From: Pseudomonadota bacterium
GTDB lineage: Bacteria; Desulfobacterota; Desulfovibrionia; Desulfovibrionales; Desulfovibrionaceae
Direction of reading: 5' to 3'
Length of the DNA stretch: 47,092 nt
Assembly (NCBI GenBank): GCA_023390395.1
Contig: JAEWCY010000091.1
Location: forward strand, 1 to 47,092
In this document: in pieces, positions 14,662-23,401 of the stretch
How positions within the stretch are numbered: the stretch's first letter is position 1
Layout: each line of letters begins with the position of its first letter
Position numbers and translations under genes: made by a program
The notes under the pieces: model-generated
The model's database searches: none
The model's input: only the letters and a program-made list of their open reading frames with translations
What the model was told of the DNA's origin: nothing

Positions 14662-17145
14662 TTACGAGGCCTTCTTCTCCACGGCCGCCTTGGCTTCGGG
14701 CGCGCCTTCCTTCGGGGCCGCGTCGCAGCGGGCGATGGGCCACACCTCGTCGATGCGCTCCACCGGGTAGACCTTCACCCGGCCGCGCAGGTCGCGCGGG
14801 ATGTCGTGGAGGTCCTTCATGTTCTGGGCCGGGATGATCACCCGCTTCATGCCGGTCGCCACGGCGGCCAGCACCTTCTCCTTGATGCCGCCCACGGGCA
14901 GCACCCGGCCGCGGAGCGTGATCTCGCCCGTCATGGCCAGGTCGCTGGCCACGGGCGTGTTGGTGAGCACCGAAATCAGCGCGGTCACCAGCGTCACGCC
15001 CGCCGACGGGCCGTCCTTGGGCGTGGCCCCGGCCGGCACGTGGATGTGGATGTCGTTTTTCTCGAACACCTCGGGGTCGATGCCGAGCTCCCTGGCCCGG
15101 GACTTGGCATAGGTCAGGGCCGCCTGGGCCGATTCCTTCATGACGTCGCCGAGCTTGCCCGTGAGCTGCAGGCCGCCCTTGCCCGGAAGCGTGGCCGCCT
15201 CAATGTGCAGGATGGCCCCGCCGACCGGCGTCCAGGCCAGGCCCACGGCCACGCCCGGCGGCAGGTCCGCCTCGCGCTCGTCGTCCATGAACTGGGGCGG
15301 CCCGAGGAGCTTTTGCAGCGAGGCGACCGTCACCCGGAAGGGCGGCGTCTCGCCCTCGGCCTTCTTGCGGGCGAGCTTGCGGGCCACGGAGCCGACCTCG
15401 CGCTCGAGGTTTCTCAGCCCGGCCTCCCGCGTGTAGTCGCGGATGACGCGCGAGAGCACCTGGTCGGAGATGACCATGTCGCCCTCCTCCAGGCCGTTCT
15501 CCTTGATCTGGCGGGGCAGGATGTAGCGCCGCGCGATCTTGATCTTCTCCTGCTCGGTGTAGCCCGGCAGCCGGATGAGCTCCATGCGGTCCAAAAGCGG
15601 CGGCGGGATCGTGTCCAGGATGTTGGCCGTGCAGATGAACATCACCTTGGACAGGTCGAAGGGCACGTTGAGGTAGTGGTCCGAGAACGAGAAGTTCTGT
15701 TCCGGATCGAGGACCTCGAGCAGCGCCGACGACGGGTCGCCCCGGAAGTCCGAGCCCACCTTGTCGATCTCGTCGAGCATGATGACCGGGTTTCGCGTGC
15801 CGGCCTGCTTGATGCTCTGCACGACCCGGCCGGGCATGGACCCGATGTAGGTCCGCCTATGTCCGCGGATCTCGGCCTCGTCGCGCATGCCTCCAAGGGA
15901 CATGCGCACGAACTTGCGCCCGAGCGCCCGGGCGATGGAGCGGCCAAGGGACGTCTTGCCCACGCCCGGAGGGCCGACGAAGCACAGGATCGGGCCCTTC
16001 ATGCCGGGGTTGAGCTTGCGCACGGACAGGTATTCGAGGATGCGCTCCTTGACCTTCTCCAGGTCGAAGTGGTCCTCGTCCAGGATGCGCTTGGCCTCCT
16101 TGATGTCCAGCCGGTCCTTGGAGAGCTTCTTCCAGGGCAGGTCCACCAGCCAGTCCAGGTAGGTGCGGATGACCCCGGCCTCGGAGGAATCCGGGTGCAT
16201 GGAGGCCAGCCGCTTGAACTGCTTGTCGGACTCCTTCTTCACTTCCTTGGGCATGCCGGCCTTGTCCAGGGCCTCCTTGAGCTCCTCGAGCTCGTCGGAC
16301 TCCTCGCCGCCCTCGCCGAGCTCGCGGCGGATGGCCTTCATCTGCTCGCGCAGGAAGAAGTCCTTCTGGGCCTTGTCCATGCCCTCCTTGGCCATGTTCT
16401 GGATCTTGGCCTGCATGGCCGCGACCTCGGCCTCCTTGACCAGCTGCTCGTTGACCAGCCGCAGCCGCTCGATGGGGTCCTCGCACTCGAGCAGGCGCTG
16501 CGCCTCCTCCACGCGCATGCGCAGGTTGGAGGCCACGAGGTCGGCCAGCCGGCCGGGCTCGTTGACGCTGTTGAGCACGGCCATGATGTCGGCCGAGGCC
16601 ATGCCGCGCAGGGACAGGATCTTTTCGCTCTGCTCCCTGGCGGCCCGCATCATGGCTTCCTGCTCCAGCGTCACCTCCTTGGCGTCGCGCTCGGGCAGGA
16701 CCTCGATGGAGGCCAGGTGGAAGGGGGCGGTGGACGTGAAGTCCTTGACCCGGGCCCGGGTCAGGCCCTGGACCAGGACCTTGAGCCGGCCGTCGGGCAT
16801 CTTGAGCATGCGCATGATCATGCCCACCGTGCCCACGCGGTAGAGGTCGTCCGGGCCGGGCTCGTCCACCTTCTCGTCCTTCTGGGTCAAGACGAGGATG
16901 TAGCGGGAGCCGTTCAGGGCCGCGTCCACGGCCTGGACGGACTTTTCCCGGCCCACGAACAGCGGCAGGATCATGTAGTTGAAGACCACGATGTCGCGCA
17001 CGGGCAGGACCGGCAGCTCCGAAGGGATGTCGGGCTGGTTCTTGTCCTCGCCCTCGCTGGCCACCGGCGCTTCGTGGCCGCGCGCCTCCTCGGCCGGGGG
17101 AGCGCCCTGTTCCGGGGCGTTTTTGGGATCGAATTCGTTGTCCAT
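14662..17145 (-). CDS. lon: ATP-dependent Lon protease (LonA)
   Basis: An 827-residue cytoplasmic protease that degrades misfolded and regulatory proteins. After an acidic N-terminal extension of about 40 residues comes the substrate-binding LON-N domain (about 45-240), a coiled-coil, and an AAA+ module with Walker A GPPGVGKTS (391-399) and Walker B VIMLDEID (454-461). The C-terminal serine protease domain has the Ser714-Lys757 dyad in DGPSAG and GGIKEK. Length is typical of bacterial LonA. Start is ATG 17145 with GAGGAG about 10 bases upstream. It precedes a strong terminator; acyP, radC and holA lie upstream on the same strand. Confidence 0.97.
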   Translation of the reverse strand: MDNEFDPKNAPEQGAPPAEEARGHEAPVASEGEDKNQPDIPSELPVLPVRDIVVFNYMILPLFVGREKSVQAVDAALNGSRYILVLTQKDEKVDEPGPDDLYRVGTVGMIMRMLKMPDGRLKVLVQGLTRARVKDFTSTAPFHLASIEVLPERDAKEVTLEQEAMMRAAREQSEKILSLRGMASADIMAVLNSVNEPGRLADLVASNLRMRVEEAQRLLECEDPIERLRLVNEQLVKEAEVAAMQAKIQNMAKEGMDKAQKDFFLREQMKAIRRELGEGGEESDELEELKEALDKAGMPKEVKKESDKQFKRLASMHPDSSEAGVIRTYLDWLVDLPWKKLSKDRLDIKEAKRILDEDHFDLEKVKERILEYLSVRKLNPGMKGPILCFVGPPGVGKTSLGRSIARALGRKFVRMSLGGMRDEAEIRGHRRTYIGSMPGRVVQSIKQAGTRNPVIMLDEIDKVGSDFRGDPSSALLEVLDPEQNFSFSDHYLNVPFDLSKVMFICTANILDTIPPPLLDRMELIRLPGYTEQEKIKIARRYILPRQIKENGLEEGDMVISDQVLSRVIRDYTREAGLRNLEREVGSVARKLARKKAEGETPPFRVTVASLQKLLGPPQFMDDEREADLPPGVAVGLAWTPVGGAILHIEAATLPGKGGLQLTGKLGDVMKESAQAALTYAKSRARELGIDPEVFEKNDIHIHVPAGATPKDGPSAGVTLVTALISVLTNTPVASDLAMTGEITLRGRVLPVGGIKEKVLAAVATGMKRVIIPAQNMKDLHDIPRDLRGRVKVYPVERIDEVWPIARCDAAPKEGAPEAKAAVEKKAS

Positions 17146-17277
17146 GACCGCTTGCTCCTCGCGGCCTCCCGCCTGGGCGGAAGGACCGTCGCGTTATGCT
17201 GGATCGCCCGCGCGGCCGAAACTCCCGGCGGCGCGGGCGCATTGCTTCCCTTGGCCGAAAACGCCTCGGACGCGTTC

Positions 17278-17550
17278 TCAGCGGATCTGGAAATCCTGAT
17301 ACGCCTTTTCGTACTCGATCAGGCCCGCCTGGACGGACTCCACCCGGGAAAGGGGCGAGCCCTCGGGCAGGCGTTCCTTGAGGGCGTCGAGGCCCCTGGG
17401 GTCGCCCTGGGCCAGCACCTCCACCTTGCCGTCGGCCAGGTTGCGCACCCAGCCCGTCAGCCCCAGGCTCTTGGCCTGGTCGAAGACCCAGGCCCGGAAG
17501 TACACGCCCTGGACCTTGCCCGAAACCGTGGCATGCAGACTCGGCGTCAT
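17278..17550 (-). CDS. acyP: Acylphosphatase
   Basis: A 90-residue enzyme hydrolysing acyl phosphates. The signature GKVQGVYFRAWV carries the catalytic Arg (about residue 19) in the phosphate-binding loop, and GWVRNLADGKVEVLAQG contains the catalytic Asn (about 37). Length is exactly that of the family. Start is ATG 17550 with AAGGAGGG directly upstream. It starts 17 bases after the radC stop and probably shares its transcript; lon follows 132 bases downstream. Confidence 0.95.
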   Translation of the reverse strand: MTPSLHATVSGKVQGVYFRAWVFDQAKSLGLTGWVRNLADGKVEVLAQGDPRGLDALKERLPEGSPLSRVESVQAGLIEYEKAYQDFQIR

Positions 17551-17567
17551 GGGTATCCCTCCTTGCG

Positions 17568-18254
17568 CTACAACATGCCTTCCGCCTGAAAGCTGAAATA
17601 GCCGCCCGCCGTCACCACCAAGTGGTCGAGCACCCTTACGTCCACCTCCCGGGCCGCGTTGGCGATGCGCCGGGTGAAGGCGGCGTCCTCGGCCGAGGGC
17701 CGGGGGTCGCCGGCCGGGTGGTTGTGCACGAGGATCACGCCGCTGGCCTTGTGGCGGATGGCGATGCTGATGATCTCCCGGGGGTAGATCACGGCGTGGT
17801 CGATGGTGCCCTGGCTCACCTGCTCCCAGCCGATGAGCCTGTTCTTGGTGTCCACAAGCGCCATCCAGAACTCCTCGCGCTCGTTGGCCCCGAGCCTGGC
17901 CCGGGCCATTTCCGCCACGATCTCCGGCGAATTGAGCAGCGCCCGCTCGCGCACGGGCTGCTCGTGGAACCGGGCCCAGGCCTCGCGCCACAAGGTCACG
18001 AACTCCATGGCCCCGGGGCCGATCCCCGGCACGCCCCGCAGCTCTTCCTCACGGGCCAGAAGCGCCCCGCGCAGGCTGCCGAAGCGCTGCAGCAGGGCCT
18101 TGGCCAGGGGCTTGTTGTCGCGGCGCACGTTGACGTAGCCCAGGAGCAGTTCCAGCACCTCGTAGTCCGCAAGAGCCCGGGAATTCTCCATCAGGCGGTC
18201 CTTGAGGCGGCGTCGATGGCCAAGGTAGTGCGGCGGCTCTTTCTTAGTAAGCAT
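17568..18254 (-). CDS. radC: RadC/MPN-family JAMM-domain protein
   Basis: A 228-residue RadC-like protein. An N-terminal helix-hairpin-helix region (GVPGIGPGAMEF at about 72-83) is followed by the JAMM metal-binding domain with HNHPAGDPRPSAED, the HxHx7-10D zinc signature, at about 175-188. The family was named for DNA repair, but its biochemical role is unsettled. Start is ATG 18254 (MLTKKEPPHYLGHR), matching the family N terminus; an in-frame extension to 18317 adds 21 unrelated residues. No strong ribosome binding site is visible at either. It lies between holA and acyP on the same strand. Confidence 0.9.
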   Translation of the reverse strand: MLTKKEPPHYLGHRRRLKDRLMENSRALADYEVLELLLGYVNVRRDNKPLAKALLQRFGSLRGALLAREEELRGVPGIGPGAMEFVTLWREAWARFHEQPVRERALLNSPEIVAEMARARLGANEREEFWMALVDTKNRLIGWEQVSQGTIDHAVIYPREIISIAIRHKASGVILVHNHPAGDPRPSAEDAAFTRRIANAAREVDVRVLDHLVVTAGGYFSFQAEGML

Positions 18255-18341
18255 GATTGTCGGCCCGGGCAAGGCGTTTGACGGAAAACGGCGGTGGTTT
18301 GCGGGGAAAAGCGGCACAAATGACCTTAAAACACGCGGCGT

Positions 18342-19334
18342 TCATGGCGAAGGGCGGCCTCCCGCCCGCGTTTGGCCGCCGAAAACGCGAAAAAGCTCGG
18401 CCGTCAGGTATTCCATGGCCTGATCCGTCCGGCGGCTGCCGGATTTGATCCCGGCCTCGGCGGCGAAGGCCGCCTCGAACAGCCTGGCCAGCCCGGACGC
18501 GCCCAGGCGGCGGGCCATGGCCCGCTTCTTCTGGAGGATCGACGGCGGCAGGCGCACGTCGCCGTCGTCGCCCGAGGCGATGCGCCACATGGTGCGGGCC
18601 TCGTAGAGCAAAAGCCCGATCAACGGAAAGACCATCTCTTCGCCGGCCAGCTGCTTGTCGAAGATCTCGCGCCAGACCGCGGCCGGGTCGCGCCCGCCAG
18701 CCAGGGCGTCCAGGAAGGCGAAGCCGTCGAGCTCCTCGTGGCGGCCGAAGCCGGCCGCGTCCGCGACCGTGACCGTGGTCCGGTCGCCCAGGGACAGTTC
18801 CAGCCTGGCCAGCTCGTTGTCGGCCCGGGCCAGGTCGAGCGGCAAGGCGGCGGCCAGGCGTTCGGCCGCGCCGGGCTCGAAGTCGAGCCCCCGGCCGGCG
18901 GCCCAGTCGGCGAGCAGCGGCCCCATGTCGCGCGGGGTGAGCCCGGCCGAGACGAAGAGCCAGCCCCGCTTCTCGGCCACCTTGAAATAGGGCTGCTCGA
19001 CCAGCCCCTTGGGGAGCTTGGGGCCCTTGCGGTCGAAGGGCCCCTCCAGGCAGAAAAACGGCCACACCGCCGGGTTGAAGCCGCGCAGGGCCGAGGCGAG
19101 CTTGGGCCACAGCTCCGCCGGGCAGGCCTCGGCCCGGCGCAGCACCACGGCCCGGCTGCCCGAAAAAAGGCTCCCCACGGTGAGCGCGCTCCAAAAGGGC
19201 GGCCCGAGTTCCTCGTCGCCCCAGAACACGACTTTCTCGAAGGGCGCGCCGGCCTCGCCGATCAGACGGTCGATGCGCTCCCGGACGATCTCGGGGTCGG
19301 GACAGGCCAGAAAGGTGAATCCGGGGCGTTGCAT
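18342..19334 (-). CDS. holA: DNA polymerase III, delta subunit
   Basis: A 330-residue protein with the weakly conserved sequence expected of the clamp-loader delta subunit, which opens the beta sliding clamp. Supporting segments are FLACPDPEIVRERID at the N terminus, LARADNELARLELSLG in the middle (matching the E...KL.L... motif of delta) and FAFLDALAGGRDPAAVW with PLIGLLLYEAR in the C-terminal collar domain. Length is typical (about 340). Start is ATG 19334. It is divergent from the GT39-like gene, with about 110 bases between them. Confidence 0.85.
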   Translation of the reverse strand: MQRPGFTFLACPDPEIVRERIDRLIGEAGAPFEKVVFWGDEELGPPFWSALTVGSLFSGSRAVVLRRAEACPAELWPKLASALRGFNPAVWPFFCLEGPFDRKGPKLPKGLVEQPYFKVAEKRGWLFVSAGLTPRDMGPLLADWAAGRGLDFEPGAAERLAAALPLDLARADNELARLELSLGDRTTVTVADAAGFGRHEELDGFAFLDALAGGRDPAAVWREIFDKQLAGEEMVFPLIGLLLYEARTMWRIASGDDGDVRLPPSILQKKRAMARRLGASGLARLFEAAFAAEAGIKSGSRRTDQAMEYLTAELFRVFGGQTRAGGRPSP

Positions 19335-19420
19335 GGCCCAAGAGTAGCCGAGGCCCGCACCGGGGGCAACGGCCCCAGAGCCGCCGTGAACTGAATTTCG
19401 TTCTCAACAGGCCGACAGCC

Positions 19421-19451
19421 TTGACAATTCCCGCACAAGCGTCACTATGAT
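19421..19451 (+). promoter_or_regulatory. Candidate promoter overlapping the GT39-like gene start
   Basis: TTGACA (19421-19426) is a perfect -35. CACTAT (19443-19448, 16-base spacer) or TATGAT (19446-19451, 19-base spacer) would be the -10. The -10 overlaps the ATG at 19447, implying that translation really begins downstream (ATG 19462 or a later GTG). Confidence 0.5.
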
Positions 19452-21858
19452 AACCACTTTCATGGGAGTCGCGCATAGCCCCGTGTCCGTCTTAAAACGT
19501 AGCGGCGTGACCGCCCCGCCGGCTTTCTGGCTTGTGCTGGGCCTGGGGGCGGTCCTGATCTTCTGGAATCTGGGCGTCCCCTCCCTGTGGCTCGACGAGG
19601 CGGCCTCGCCGCTCAACGCGCGCTATCCCTTCCCCTACATCCTCGAATTGTCCCGCACCCTGGAAGAGCATCCGCCCCTGTACTACCTGGCGCTCAAGGG
19701 CGTCATGGCCCTGGGGCAGGAGGACTTCCTGCTGCGCCTGCCTTCGGCGTTGTGCGGCCTCGGCTGCCTGGTCCTCGTGGCCCTGCTCGGCCGGGACCTG
19801 TTCGGCTGGGGCGCGGGCGCGCTGGCGGCGGCCTTGTGGCTGGCCATGCCCCAGGACCTGTGGCTCGCGCGCATCGCCCGGCCCTACGCCCTGTGGCTTT
19901 TCTTCTTTCTGTGCTCCCTGCGCTTCCTGCTGCGGGCGGCCCGGGAGGGGCGAGCCAGGGACCTGTGGCTGCTCCTGGCCGCCAACCTGCTCATGACGGC
20001 CACGCATTACCTGAGCTTTTTCCTCATGGCCGGCGAGGCCTGCGCCCTGCTCGCCTGCTCCGGGAGCCTGGACGCCCGTCGCCGCCTGCGGGTTCTGGGC
20101 CTGTACCTGGCCGGCGCGACCACCATTGTCGGGATCGCCTACTGGGCGCTTTTGCGCCACAGCCGCACCCCCCAGGCGATCCTCGACTACAACGACGCAC
20201 CGGCGCGCATCCTGACCGCCCTGGGCCAGGCCGTGGCCGGGGCGCTGTACTATTTCGACGCCCCGGCGCCGCGCCTGCTGTGGCTCGCGGCCGCGCTGCT
20301 CGGCTTTTTCGCGCTGTGGCGGCGCGACCGGCCGGCCCTGCGCTTCCTGCTGCCCGTTGCCGCCGTTCCCGTGCTGCTGCTCTTTCTTTTCGGCAAAAGC
20401 ACAGGGCTCTACTCCCGCCACCTCGCCTTCCTGGCTCCCCTGGCCAGCCTGGCCCTGGCCGGAGCGGCGGCCTCGCTGCCTCCCCTGGCGGCCAGGACGA
20501 GCCTGGTCACGGCCTGCGTCCTGGTCCTGGCCGCCGGCGACGCCCTGGGGCCCCACCGCAAGGACTTCTACGACCTGCACAGCTACCAGGTGCCGGTGAT
20601 CGGCAACAACTACAAGCAGGCCGCCGACGCCCTGGCCGCCCTGGCCGGGCCGGGCACGGCGGTTTCCTATTCCAACGACTTCTTCGGCAACGCCGTTTCC
20701 TGGTATCTGGCCAACAAGCCCCACCCCAACCCGGTGGACGACCAGCGCCTGACGCCGGCCGACGCCACGGCCCGCCTGATCTACGCCGCCAGCACCCACC
20801 ACGGCTACCTGGCCCGGTCCGAGGCCGAGTTCATGCGCAAGTTCGGCCCCGGGGCCCGGGCCACGCAGGTGGACACGACCATGCTCTACGCCCTGGACGT
20901 GCCCCGCATCCCGACCCATCCCGTGGAGGCCCTGCCGGCCCGCCTGCGCCTGGACGCCGCCTACCCGGGCTTTTTCGCCACGGCCGCCGTCCTCGACGGC
21001 CTGCGCCACCACCAGAACGCCCGCAGCGCCGCCTTCGTCGCCACCCGCAACGACCGCGACGCCGTAGCCGCCTTCGACTTCGAGAACAAGGCCCCCCAAG
21101 GCCCCCAGGATATCTTCTGCAACGTCGACTACGACAATCGCGGCCGGGAGAACCTGCTGGCGGCCAGGGCCGCCTTCGACGACGAGCCGGCGGCCGTCTT
21201 CCCCCTGTCCGCCGGCGACGACGCCGTGCACCAGCGCCAGGTGGCGCTTCGCCGGGACAAGCCCTGGAAGCGGCTGCGCCTGGAGATCGTGCTGCGCTGC
21301 GCCTCCCTGACCCCGACGCTGGAGGGCGGCAACCTGGAGACCCTGCGCCTGCGCGACGTGGAGGCCTTCTTCTGCCCCCAGGGCGACGCCGCCTGCGCCG
21401 ACGCCGCCGAAAAGGGGCTCACGGCCAGCATGCTGGACAACTACCTGGTGGAACGCTTCCTGGACGCCTCCACGGTGTTCCAGCGCCGCGACGGCCTGTC
21501 CCGCGACAACATCGCGGAAGGCGACGGCGAGGGCCAGGAGGGCTGGAGCCGCCTGCTGGCGGCCGACCCGGCCAGGCCGGGCGTCCTCGGCCTCGACGTG
21601 ACCCTGGACAAGCCGCGCCTGGTCTTTTTCCCCCGCCTGGGCCAGGGCGCTTCGGTGCGCATCTGGGCCGTGCCCGAACAGGGCCCGCGCACCCTGCTTT
21701 TCGGCCTCGAGAACACCACCCGCCGCTGGACGCCCGTCAGCGCCCAGTACGAACTCGTGGTGCCGGCCCGGCTCCGCGGGAAAAACGTCCGGCTCTCCGT
21801 CGAGCTCTCGGGCCGCTGGGCCCAGTTGTGGCAGCAGGGGGACACGCTCTTTTTCTGA
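19447..21858 (+). CDS. GT39/PMT_2-like membrane glycosyltransferase with large C-terminal domain
   Basis: An up to 803-residue polytopic membrane protein. The N-terminal 420 residues hold about ten hydrophobic helices. The first periplasmic loop has SLWLDEA and EHPPLYYLAL, the Asp-Glu and Pro-Pro features of the ArnT/PMT (GT39) family, which transfer sugars from polyprenyl phosphate to lipid or protein outside the membrane. Residues about 500-803 form a hydrophilic domain with no membrane segment, rich in predicted strands, probably periplasmic. The start is uncertain: ATG 19447 overlaps a promoter-like -10, so ATG 19462 is also plausible. A second glycosyltransferase follows after 81 bases. 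Donor and acceptor are unknown. Confidence 0.82.
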   Translation: MITTFMGVAHSPVSVLKRSGVTAPPAFWLVLGLGAVLIFWNLGVPSLWLDEAASPLNARYPFPYILELSRTLEEHPPLYYLALKGVMALGQEDFLLRLPSALCGLGCLVLVALLGRDLFGWGAGALAAALWLAMPQDLWLARIARPYALWLFFFLCSLRFLLRAAREGRARDLWLLLAANLLMTATHYLSFFLMAGEACALLACSGSLDARRRLRVLGLYLAGATTIVGIAYWALLRHSRTPQAILDYNDAPARILTALGQAVAGALYYFDAPAPRLLWLAAALLGFFALWRRDRPALRFLLPVAAVPVLLLFLFGKSTGLYSRHLAFLAPLASLALAGAAASLPPLAARTSLVTACVLVLAAGDALGPHRKDFYDLHSYQVPVIGNNYKQAADALAALAGPGTAVSYSNDFFGNAVSWYLANKPHPNPVDDQRLTPADATARLIYAASTHHGYLARSEAEFMRKFGPGARATQVDTTMLYALDVPRIPTHPVEALPARLRLDAAYPGFFATAAVLDGLRHHQNARSAAFVATRNDRDAVAAFDFENKAPQGPQDIFCNVDYDNRGRENLLAARAAFDDEPAAVFPLSAGDDAVHQRQVALRRDKPWKRLRLEIVLRCASLTPTLEGGNLETLRLRDVEAFFCPQGDAACADAAEKGLTASMLDNYLVERFLDASTVFQRRDGLSRDNIAEGDGEGQEGWSRLLAADPARPGVLGLDVTLDKPRLVFFPRLGQGASVRIWAVPEQGPRTLLFGLENTTRRWTPVSAQYELVVPARLRGKNVRLSVELSGRWAQLWQQGDTLFF

Positions 21859-21939
21859 TCGGCTGGCGCTTTTCTTGCTTGACTTCTTCCACCGGCAATT
21901 GTTGCCGCCCCGGACGCTTGCCGCAAGGAGGCCAGGCCC

Positions 21940-22986
21940 GTGACCGTCGCCCCCGCCATCACCTACCGCCTCTCCATCAAGGAAACCCTGCGCTGCCATC
22001 TGATCAGCCGCGAGCCGCTGATCGTCATCTCCTACGGCGCGCCGCTCGGCGCGCCCATGCAGCTCGGCCCCTTCCTGACCGACCGCAAGGCCTATTTCCT
22101 CATGGGCAACTGGTGGTCGCTGCTCGACGAGCGCCTGCTGACCCAGACGCGCCAGCTCTATTCCCTGATGACGGACATGTATCCCCTGCACCGCTACATC
22201 TTCCTGACCAACGACCCGCAGGAGGACAAGGTCCTGGAAAGCCACGGCCTGCCCCACTACCACTGCCACCACAACGCCTTTCTCGACGAACGCCTCTTCC
22301 ACCCCATCCCGGGCGTGGCCAAGACCATGGACGCCGTGTACACGGCGCGCCTGAGCCACTTCAAACGCCACATCCTGGCCCGGCGCATCCCTTCCTGGGC
22401 CCTCGTCCACTACTACCTGCCCGGCCCACGGGAAACCCAGGACAACTACCTGCATTCCCTCACCCGGGCCATGCCCGGCATGATCCCCCTCAACATCGAC
22501 CCGCGCACCGGCCAGTACCGCCTCCTGTCCCCCCGCGAGGTCAACAAGGCCTACAACGCCGCCCGGGTGGGTCTTTGCCTGTCGGAGAAGGAAGGCGGCA
22601 ACTACGCCACCACGGAATACCAGCTCGCCGGCCTGCCCGTGGTCTCCACCCCGAGCCAGGGGGGGCGTGACGTGTTCCTGGACCCGGAAATCTCCCGCAT
22701 CGTGCCGCCGAGCGCCGCGGCCGTGGCCAAGGCCGTGGCCGAGCTCGTCCGGCTGCGGATCCCGCCCCGGGAGATCCGCCTGCGTGCCCTGCTGCGCATC
22801 CGGGAGATGCGCCAGGACTTCATCCGGCTCGTGGGCGGCATCATCGCCCGGGAAGGCCATGCCGACACCTTCGCCGAGGACTTCGACAAGGTGTTCGTAC
22901 ACAAGATGCACACGCATCCCGGCACGCCCGAGAACTTCCTGACCTCCCACGGCCTGCTGCCCGGCCAGGAGCGCCGCAGCGCCTAA
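21940..22986 (+). CDS. GT-B-fold glycosyltransferase
   Basis: A 348-residue soluble protein starting at GTG 21940, with AAGGAGG 9-15 bases upstream. The C-terminal half has the group-1 donor-binding pattern LSEKEGGNYATTEYQLAGLP followed by VVSTPSQGG, with Glu residues spaced as in the EX7E motif of GT4-like enzymes. The N-terminal half (YGAPLGAPMQLGPFLTDRKAY, then HRYIFLTND) is less familiar. It follows the GT39-like gene on the same strand, suggesting joint work on an envelope glycan. The exact family is not assigned. Confidence 0.75.
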   Translation: MTVAPAITYRLSIKETLRCHLISREPLIVISYGAPLGAPMQLGPFLTDRKAYFLMGNWWSLLDERLLTQTRQLYSLMTDMYPLHRYIFLTNDPQEDKVLESHGLPHYHCHHNAFLDERLFHPIPGVAKTMDAVYTARLSHFKRHILARRIPSWALVHYYLPGPRETQDNYLHSLTRAMPGMIPLNIDPRTGQYRLLSPREVNKAYNAARVGLCLSEKEGGNYATTEYQLAGLPVVSTPSQGGRDVFLDPEISRIVPPSAAAVAKAVAELVRLRIPPREIRLRALLRIREMRQDFIRLVGGIIAREGHADTFAEDFDKVFVHKMHTHPGTPENFLTSHGLLPGQERRSA

Positions 22987-23020
22987 GCCCCGGGCGACCC
23001 TGTTGACGTCGGCCGCTTCC

Positions 23021-23169
23021 GGCGTTACCTCGCTTCGAACGTCGAGTCCCGCCCGTGGCGGGAACGGGGGACCCACTTCCCGGGGCGCATCGCCAGCATG
23101 GCGTAGGGCAACCTCTTCGGCCCGAGCCCGTCAGCTAACCTCGTAGACGTCGAAGGGGAAACCGACGCC
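23021..23169 (+). ncRNA. c-di-AMP riboswitch (ydaO-yuaA type)
   Basis: The segment contains the hallmark ydaO-yuaA blocks in order: CTCGCTT (23030-23035), GGGGGACCCACTTCC (23066-23080), GTAGGGCAACCTCTTCGG (23103-23120) and CCCGAGCCCGTCAGCTAACCTCGTAG (23121-23146). A closing helix pairs CTTCGAACGTC (23033-23043) with GACGTCGAAG (23146-23155), with one bulged A. This class binds two c-di-AMP molecules and usually turns off potassium uptake, osmolyte or cell-wall genes. The first long gene downstream encodes a KimA-like permease, the classic target. Exact ends are approximate. Confidence 0.92.
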
Positions 23170-23210
23170 TTGCCGCAGGTTTCCCGCAACCGGTCGTCCG
23201 GAGGGATGCC

Positions 23211-23318
23211 ATGCCCCGCTCTATGGCGCGCCTTGCCGCGCTGCGCTTCCGTTTCCTCGCGTTTTCCGTCGATCCCATTCGTTCGCCTGAGATGCGCCTG
23301 GGCCTTGCCGCGCCCTGA
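23211..23318 (+). CDS. Short leader ORF (35 codons) between riboswitch and permease
   Basis: ATG 23211 is preceded by GGAGGG (23199-23204) at ideal spacing, and the frame stays open for 35 codons to TGA 23316. The predicted peptide is Arg-rich with several hydrophobic residues (MARLAALRFRFLAFSV). It starts about 40 bases after the riboswitch and ends 83 bases before the permease. The ribosome binding site is better than that of many real genes here. It could be a regulatory leader peptide or chance; it is not a recognised family. Confidence 0.4.
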   Translation: MPRSMARLAALRFRFLAFSVDPIRSPEMRLGLAAP

Positions 23319-23341
23319 GGCCGGCCGCGCCCTTTCCCGCG

Positions 23342-23373
23342 CCTTCGCGGTCCGTGGCCGCGAGGGTCTTTGT
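23342..23373 (+). terminator. Possible expression-platform terminator of the c-di-AMP riboswitch
   Basis: CCTTCGCGG (23342-23350) pairs with CCGCGAGGG (23358-23366) around TCCGTGG with one G-T pair, followed by TCTTTGT, about 30 bases before the permease start. The short T-rich tail makes this a moderate candidate. Confidence 0.4.
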
Positions 23374-23401
23374 CGACGCCCGCTTCTTGAAGGAAAACGC
23401 C

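Noticed and set aside
14305..17589. A 1,094-codon open frame on the plus strand
   Set aside because: It is antisense to lon, which has all catalytic motifs. The predicted protein is a low-complexity mirror of the lon codons.
19492..23076. A 1,194-codon open frame on the minus strand
   Set aside because: It lies antisense to two well-supported glycosyltransferase genes. Its composition (Gly/Gln/Val/His-rich, no recognisable domain) is that expected from the complement of GC-rich codons.
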